Below are positions 59,835-64,000 of a stretch of DNA of 64,000 bases, one piece after another (position 1 is the first letter of the stretch; every line of letters starts with the position of its first letter). Position numbers and translations under genes: made by a program. Source of the stretch: Streptomyces sp. NBC_01198 (GTDB lineage Bacteria; Actinomycetota; Actinomycetes; Streptomycetales; Streptomycetaceae); assembly GCF_036010485.1 (NCBI RefSeq), contig NZ_CP108568.1:3727001-3791000 (forward strand). Reading direction: 5' to 3'. The notes under the pieces are model-generated. The model did no database searches, was not told where the DNA came from, and was given only the letters and a program-made list of their open reading frames with translations.

Positions 59835-60254
59835 TCAGTCGGGGCGCTTCGACGACGTGCCGGCTCCCGCCGCGGGCCGCCGGTCGGCGGGCAGCGCGCA
59901 GGCAGGGGTGCCACCCGGCATCCGGTCGCGGTTGTCGGCGACCAGCCGGTAGACGCCGCGCGCCACCCAGCGGACCGGCGGCATGCGGAGCAGGGCGCCC
60001 GCGACGGCCCAGACCCCGCCCGCGCTGAGCAGCAGCTTCGCCACGGCCTCGGCGCCGCCGTACACGACGCCCGGCGGCGTGACCCAGAGCACTTCGTGCT
60101 CGGCCCGCTGCTGGTCGACCCCGAGGGACGGGAGGTCCGCCCACTGCCAGGGGACGGTCACGCAGCGCGGGCGGATCCGCCGCTCGGCGAACGCCACGGA
60201 GGTGGAGCAGAAGGCGCAGTCACCGTCGTAGACGAGCACAGGTCGGGTCGGCAT
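59835..60254 (-). CDS. thiol-disulfide oxidoreductase of the DCC family
   Basis: The 139-residue protein begins at ATG 60254 and opens with the family signature VLVYDGDCAFCSTSVAF, where CxxC (CAFC) is the redox pair. A conserved GGAEAVAKLLLSAGGVWAVAGALL helix and the WVARGVYRLVADNRDR motif follow. The DCC family name comes from the conserved Asp-Cys-Cys pattern. Members are often linked to membrane HTTM proteins, here 2 kb away, and may transfer thiols. The last 15 residues are Ala/Gly/Ser-rich and end at TCA 59835. Confidence 0.88.
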   Translation of the reverse strand: MPTRPVLVYDGDCAFCSTSVAFAERRIRPRCVTVPWQWADLPSLGVDQQRAEHEVLWVTPPGVVYGGAEAVAKLLLSAGGVWAVAGALLRMPPVRWVARGVYRLVADNRDRMPGGTPACALPADRRPAAGAGTSSKRPD

Positions 60255-60496
60255 GACTCCATCATGCCGCGCCCGTCCCCTTTCGCGACGCGGCCGGCGG
60301 CCCGGCGCGCACGGTCCCGTATTCCGGCGAACCGGGGGCAGCGACCGGGAGCGCCCGTCGATCGGCGGGGATGGTGATCCGCGCCGGTGGCCCGACCTGC
60401 CGACGGCCGGTGACCGTGAGACGGTGAGAAGGAGGACCTCGATGACCCCGTGCCGCCGCCGGGACGACAGGCGGCGCCTAGGAGGAGGACCTGCGG

Positions 60497-60631
60497 ATGA
60501 GAGCTCTGGAGACGATCGGCGTCTCGCTGGCGGTGATCGCGTTCACGGTGGCCACCCTGCTCTTCATGATGGGCGGCCTGAAATACCAGCACATCGAGGA
60601 GCACCAGGACGGCAAGCCCGACAGCGGGTGA
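60497..60631 (+). CDS. small single-span membrane protein (44 aa)
   Basis: ATG 60497 follows TAGGAGGAGGAC at the right spacing. The 44-residue product is MRALETIGVSLAVIAFTVATLL then FMMGGLKYQHIEEHQDGKPDSG, one span and an acidic/His tail. Codon bias is good and the ribosome-binding site is strong. A near copy of the same ribosome-binding and start sequence lies 55 bp upstream (AAGGAGGACCTCGATG). No family is recognised. Confidence 0.65.
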   Translation: MRALETIGVSLAVIAFTVATLLFMMGGLKYQHIEEHQDGKPDSG

Positions 60632-60634
60632 GGA

Positions 60635-60702
60635 GGGGGGTGGGGTCGTGGCATGCGTGACAGTCCCGAGGTGGCTCCTGGGGACCTTTGTGCCCACCCC
60701 CC
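60635..60702 (+). terminator. large hairpin after the 44-aa membrane gene
   Basis: GGGGGGTGGG (60635-60644) pairs perfectly with CCCACCCCCC (60693-60702). The 48-base loop holds a smaller stem GTCCC/GGGAC. It follows the stop of the small gene by four bases. It can act as a terminator, but the branched shape is unusual. The next 140 bp show nothing else. Confidence 0.5.
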
Positions 60703-60848
60703 TTGACCGCGGACCTCGAAGGTTCTCTGACCGGCCTTGTTCCCGCCGTGCAAGCTAGCAGGGGGGACTGACAAGGGTCCGGCGGCAAGGGGGTTCGGCC
60801 GTCGATGGGCGCCTGGTGGAAGGGCCGCGAGGCCCTGGGGGGCGGCCG

Positions 60849-60923
60849 TCAGCTGCGTCGCAGAAGCATGACGACGGCGACGATGACGATGATGAGCACT
60901 ACCGTGCCAAGGCCTATGTACAT
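60849..60923 (-). CDS. tiny hydrophobic peptide (24 aa)
   Basis: ATG 60923 with a GAAGAGGA upstream begins a 24-residue peptide: MYIGLGTVVLIIVIVAVVML then LRRS, a single span with a basic C-terminus. The pattern Met-x-Ile-Gly plus Ile/Val-rich span plus Arg-Arg is frequent in Streptomyces. It lies 150 bp before the PoxB-like gene's end in the same direction. It is too short for confident annotation, but codons and signals agree. Confidence 0.55.
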   Translation of the reverse strand: MYIGLGTVVLIIVIVAVVMLLRRS

Positions 60924-61073
60924 GGGTGATTCCTCTTCCTGAGTCAGTGCGCGTCCGGCACGGTCACGCCGTGCCGGCCGGGATTTGTTGGCATTTCCGG
61001 TGCTGTGTTCCCAAACAGCTCCTACCCGCCGTGGCGCGGTCAAACTGGCAATCGCCTGCCGGTACGGCGGCCG

Positions 61074-62837
61074 TCATTGTCCGGGGCTGTCGTCACCGTG
61101 GCTGCGGACGAGTTCCTTCATCTTCGCAACGGCGAAACCCCACCCCTGCTCGACCGTCGGCTTGGCGGGGACGGCCACCTCCTCCGGGTTGGTGAGCACG
61201 TCGAGCAGGACGGGTCCCGGGGTGGCGAAGGCGGTCCGTACGGCCTCGTCCAGCTCCGCCGGGTCGGTGACCCGGATGCCGGTCAGGCCCACGGCGGTGG
61301 CGACCGCCGCGAAGTCGGGGTTGTCCAGGACGGTGCCGAACTCCGGGAGGCCGGACTGCTCCTGCTCCAGCTTGACCATGCCCAGCCGGCGGTTGTCGAA
61401 GACGACGAGCTTGACGGGGAGTTGGTAGGTCTTCAGCGTCATCAGGTCGCCGAGCAGCATGCTCAGCCCGCCGTCGCCGCAGAAGGCCACCACCTGGCGG
61501 TCCCGGTCCAGGGACTGGGCGCCCAGCGCGTGCGGCATGGCGTTGGCCATCGAGCCGAGGTTGAACGAGCCCAGCAGCCGGCGCGACCCGCGCATCTCCA
61601 CGAACCGGGAGAGCCACACGGTGGCCATGCCGGTGTCGGAGGTGAAGATCGCGTCGTCGGCGGCCGCCCGGTCCACCGCGGCGGCCAGCGCCTCGGGGCG
61701 GATGTCGTGCTGCCGGTTGTCCACCGCGGAGCGCAGCCGCCCGATCAGGCCCTTGTCGTGGCCCGGGGCGGCGAGCCTGGCCTGCGCCTCCCGCCAGCTG
61801 GTGAAGCGTTCGCGGGCCTGCTCCAGATGACCGCGGTCGCGGGCGCCGTCCGACCCGGGCGGCCCGGCGGTCAGCTGGGCGAGCAGGTCGCGCACGGTGG
61901 CGCCCACGTCGCCGACCAGCCCGATCTCCACCGGGACGCGGCGCCCGATGTGGGCGGCCTCGGTGTCCACCTGGATGACGGTGCGGCCCTGCGGATACCA
62001 GTCCCGGTAGGGGAAGTCGGTGCCCAGCATCAGCAGCGTGTCGGCGTCCTCCAGGGCCGAGGCCGCCGCGGGGTTGCCGATCAGGCCGGTCTGGCCGACC
62101 TGGAAGGGGTTGTCGCCCTCCATGCCCTCCTTGGCCTTCAGGGTGATCACCATGGGCGCCGCCAGGCGGTCGGCCAGCGCCAGGACGTCCTCGCGCGCCT
62201 CCCGGGAGCCCTTGCCGACCAGCAAGGTGACGCGGTCGGAACGGTCGAGCAGCTCGGCGGCCGCGCGGACCGCGTCCTGCTCGGGCCGGGTGGTCGGGGT
62301 GGTGAGGGAGAAGCGGGCCGGGCGGTCCGCGGTCAGCTCGCGGTCGCCGATGTCGCCGGGCACCGTCAGGACGGCGACACCCTTGCGGCCCAGGGCGTTG
62401 CGCACCGCCGTCTCCAGCAACAGCGGCAGCTGGTCCGGCGAGGTGATGGTCGCCCGGAAGACGGCGACGTCGCTGAACAGTGCGTCGTTGTCGACCTCCT
62501 GGAAGTACTCGCTGCCCAGCTCGGTCAGCGGCACCTGGCCGGCGATGGCGAGCACCGGCGTACGGCTCTTGGCCGCGTCGTAGAGCCCGTTGAGCAGGTG
62601 GACGGAGCCGGGGCCGACGGTGCCCATGCACACCCCGAGGCCGCCGGTCAGCTGGGACTGGGCGGAGGCGGCGAAAGCGGCCGCCTCCTCGTGCCGGCAG
62701 CCGACCCACTCCACGTCGTCGGTGGTGCGGATGGCGTCGGTCAGCGGGTTGAGGGCGTCGCCGACGACACCGAACACCTGGCTGACGCCGAGTTCGCTCA
62801 GTGCGTCCACGATGACGCGGGCTACGGTTCGGGCCAC
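61074..62837 (-). CDS. PoxB-like thiamine-diphosphate-dependent pyruvate oxidase/dehydrogenase
   Basis: The 587-residue cytosolic enzyme has the complete three-domain ThDP architecture. In the PYR domain Glu is in GCRHEEAAAFAASAQSQLTGG. The central FAD-binding domain shows SDRVTLLVGKGSR and LMLGTDFPYRDWYP. The PP domain has the GDG motif FCGDGGLSMLLGDLMTLKTYQLPVKLVVFDN. The motifs and length match pyruvate:quinone oxidoreductase (PoxB), which decarboxylates pyruvate to acetate and CO2. It ends with RSHGDDSPGQ. It lies upstream of a glutamate-synthase-like gene in the same direction. A separate ThDP enzyme, PigD-like, occurs at 36-38.6 kb and is only distantly similar. Confidence 0.92.
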   Translation of the reverse strand: MARTVARVIVDALSELGVSQVFGVVGDALNPLTDAIRTTDDVEWVGCRHEEAAAFAASAQSQLTGGLGVCMGTVGPGSVHLLNGLYDAAKSRTPVLAIAGQVPLTELGSEYFQEVDNDALFSDVAVFRATITSPDQLPLLLETAVRNALGRKGVAVLTVPGDIGDRELTADRPARFSLTTPTTRPEQDAVRAAAELLDRSDRVTLLVGKGSREAREDVLALADRLAAPMVITLKAKEGMEGDNPFQVGQTGLIGNPAAASALEDADTLLMLGTDFPYRDWYPQGRTVIQVDTEAAHIGRRVPVEIGLVGDVGATVRDLLAQLTAGPPGSDGARDRGHLEQARERFTSWREAQARLAAPGHDKGLIGRLRSAVDNRQHDIRPEALAAAVDRAAADDAIFTSDTGMATVWLSRFVEMRGSRRLLGSFNLGSMANAMPHALGAQSLDRDRQVVAFCGDGGLSMLLGDLMTLKTYQLPVKLVVFDNRRLGMVKLEQEQSGLPEFGTVLDNPDFAAVATAVGLTGIRVTDPAELDEAVRTAFATPGPVLLDVLTNPEEVAVPAKPTVEQGWGFAVAKMKELVRSHGDDSPGQ

Positions 62838-62942
62838 GAGGTCCTCCGGGCAGATGGGATGCGGTCAGGATCAGAGACGGTAGCCGGACAGATCGGGGCG
62901 GATCGGACCGGCCACCCGGCTGCCGCACGCGGGCGGCGGCGC

Positions 62943-64000
62943 TCAGACGGTGAAGGTGTCGGGGTCGGCGGCCGCCCAGTCCGCCGCCCAGTCAGCGGGC
63001 GGCTCGGCCAGCAGCTGGCCGGGCGAGAGCCAGTCGTACAGCTCGTCGTAGGAGCGCACGGTCTGCGGGTCGATACGCCGCCGCAGCATGTGCGGGCCCA
63101 ACTCGGCGGGGTCGGTGACGCCCATGGACGCCATGATCTGCAGGGCGCTGGCGACGGTCGCCTGCTGCAGGCGCGTGACCCGCTCCGTCTTGTCCCCCAC
63201 GTCGAGGGCGCGGGCCCGGCGGGGGTCCTGGGTGGTGACGCCGGTCGGGCAGGTGTTGGTGTGGCAGCGCTGGGCCTGGATGCATCCGACGGCGAACATC
63301 ATGGCGCGGGCGGCGTTGCCGTAGTCCGCGCCCTGGAGCAGCCGCTTGACCAGGTCGCTGCCGGTGGCGATCTTTCCGCTCGCACCGATCCTGACCCGGT
63401 CCCGCAGCCCGGCGCCGACCAGCGCGTTGTGCACGGTGATCAGGCCCTCGGTCAGCGGCGTCCCGATGTTGTCGGCGAACTCCAGCGGCGCCGCGCCGGT
63501 GCCGCCCTCCGCGCCGTCCACGATGATGAAGTCGGGAGCGGTGCCCTCCTCGATCATCGCCTTGCAGACCGCCAGGAACTGGCCCCGTGACCCCACGCAG
63601 AGCTTGAAGCCGGCCGGCTTGCCGCCGGACAGCTCCCGCATCCGGGCCACGAAGCGTATGAGCTCCCGGGGCGTGGAGAACACCCGGTGGTAGGGCGGCG
63701 ATTCGACGGTCCGGCCCTGCGGGACGTCACGGACGCGGGCGATCTCCGCGTTGACCTTGGCGCCGGGCAGCACGCCGCCGATACCCGGCTTGGCGCCCTG
63801 CGAGAGCTTGAGCGAGACGCATTTGACGTTCGGGTGGGCCGCCTTGTCGGCGAACTCCCGCGCGTCGAAGTCGCCGTCCCGGGTCCGGCAGCCGAAGTAG
63901 CCGGTGCCGACCTCCCAGACCAGGTCGCCGCCCGGCCGCAGATGGTATTCCGACATGCCGCCCTCACCGGTGTCGTGCGCGAAGCCGCCCGCCGCCGCGC
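62943..64000 (-). CDS. glutamate-synthase-like FMN-binding protein (partial)
   Basis: The minus-strand frame is open up to the right edge, so the N-terminal part is outside the window. The visible 352 residues are the C-terminal half of an FMN-binding glutamate synthase-like barrel: TGYFGCRTRDGDFDAREFADKA, VSLKLSQGAKPGIGGVLPG, PDFIIVDGAEGGTGAAPLEFADNIG and RIGASGKIATGSDLVKRLLQGAD, then CIQAQRCHTNTCPTGV with the Cys cluster that holds the iron-sulfur centre in this family. Family members lack the glutaminase domain, and their role is unknown in most actinomycetes. The ATG at 63956 inside it is not the true start: the conserved GEGG segment precedes it. Confidence 0.92.
   Translation of the reverse strand, partial: AAAGGFAHDTGEGGMSEYHLRPGGDLVWEVGTGYFGCRTRDGDFDAREFADKAAHPNVKCVSLKLSQGAKPGIGGVLPGAKVNAEIARVRDVPQGRTVESPPYHRVFSTPRELIRFVARMRELSGGKPAGFKLCVGSRGQFLAVCKAMIEEGTAPDFIIVDGAEGGTGAAPLEFADNIGTPLTEGLITVHNALVGAGLRDRVRIGASGKIATGSDLVKRLLQGADYGNAARAMMFAVGCIQAQRCHTNTCPTGVTTQDPRRARALDVGDKTERVTRLQQATVASALQIMASMGVTDPAELGPHMLRRRIDPQTVRSYDELYDWLSPGQLLAEPPADWAADWAAADPDTFTV

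Noticed and set aside
60442-60660. 72-codon ORF with strong AAGGAGG before ATG 60442
   Set aside because: Its codons have poor bias and it overlaps the well-supported 44-aa membrane protein in another frame. The ribosome-binding site looks like a duplicate of the true one.

Overview
The window is very GC-rich. Genes are read mostly with G or C in the third codon position, GTG and TTG starts are common, and many Gram-positive actinomycete families are present: ECF sigma factors with SnoaL tails, a SpoIIE-type phosphatase, a class F sortase, LLM flavoenzymes, CU044_5270, DUF5819/HTTM and tiny membrane proteins. Rare TTA leucine codons sit in four genes, a pattern typical of bldA-dependent genes. 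Together this points to a chromosome of Streptomyces or a close relative in Streptomycetaceae. No rRNA, tRNA, CRISPR array, replication origin or prophage was recognised.

Layout. 0.2-2.6 kb: a wrecked RHS/YD-repeat polymorphic toxin followed by an intact small gene that looks like its immunity protein. 2.6-5.3 kb: a two-domain alpha/beta hydrolase and a divergent MerR regulator sharing a promoter with a 19-bp spacer. 5.3-7.4 kb: a KAP-type P-loop NTPase fused to a receiver-like domain. 7.5-15 kb: a secreted FG-GAP/VCBS repeat protein; an ECF sigma factor with a CU044_5270 membrane protein; a recombination scar joining half an SDR gene to half a VCBS gene; and a SnoaL-type ECF sigma factor facing an AhpD-like and a VOC gene, with matching promoter motifs on both sides. 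15-21.4 kb: a cell-wall amidase, an OmpR/histidine-kinase pair, a small surface protein and a class F sortase. 21.4-28.4 kb: a very large SpoIIE phosphatase, a metallo-beta-lactamase-fold hydrolase and a KUP potassium transporter. 28.4-29.7 kb: an IS110-family insertion sequence.

30-42.7 kb: a DHFR-like reductase, an MFS pump, AraC and Nudix genes, an MMPL exporter, and then the most striking part. This is a tight operon of a ThDP enzyme resembling PigD, a fused acyl-thioester reductase/aminotransferase resembling PigE, an acyl carrier protein and a FabF-type ketosynthase. By analogy with the monopyrrole branch of prodigiosin biosynthesis in Serratia, these four proteins could make an acyl-ACP, reduce it to an aldehyde, add an acyl anion and aminate the product to a pyrroline-like amine. 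Streptomyces prodiginine clusters are not built this way, so the product may be new.

42.7-48.2 kb: a secreted vWD/discoidin protein, an amidase pseudogene, an SDR gene with a MarR operator, and a MarR-LysR operon. 48.3-52.4 kb: a sulfur-acquisition operon (SfnB-like, SsuD-like, BASS-type permease) preceded by a 23-residue leader peptide ending in Cys-Cys-Arg, which suggests cysteine-sensing attenuation. 52.5-56 kb: CorA, a GH25 muramidase with TTA as its second codon, and a GH3 enzyme. 56-60.3 kb: HTTM/DUF5819 membrane pair, an ice-binding-like DUF3494 protein with repetitive tail, and a DCC thiol-oxidoreductase. 60.5-64 kb: two tiny membrane proteins, a PoxB-like ThDP enzyme, and a glutamate-synthase-like FMN protein that runs off the window.
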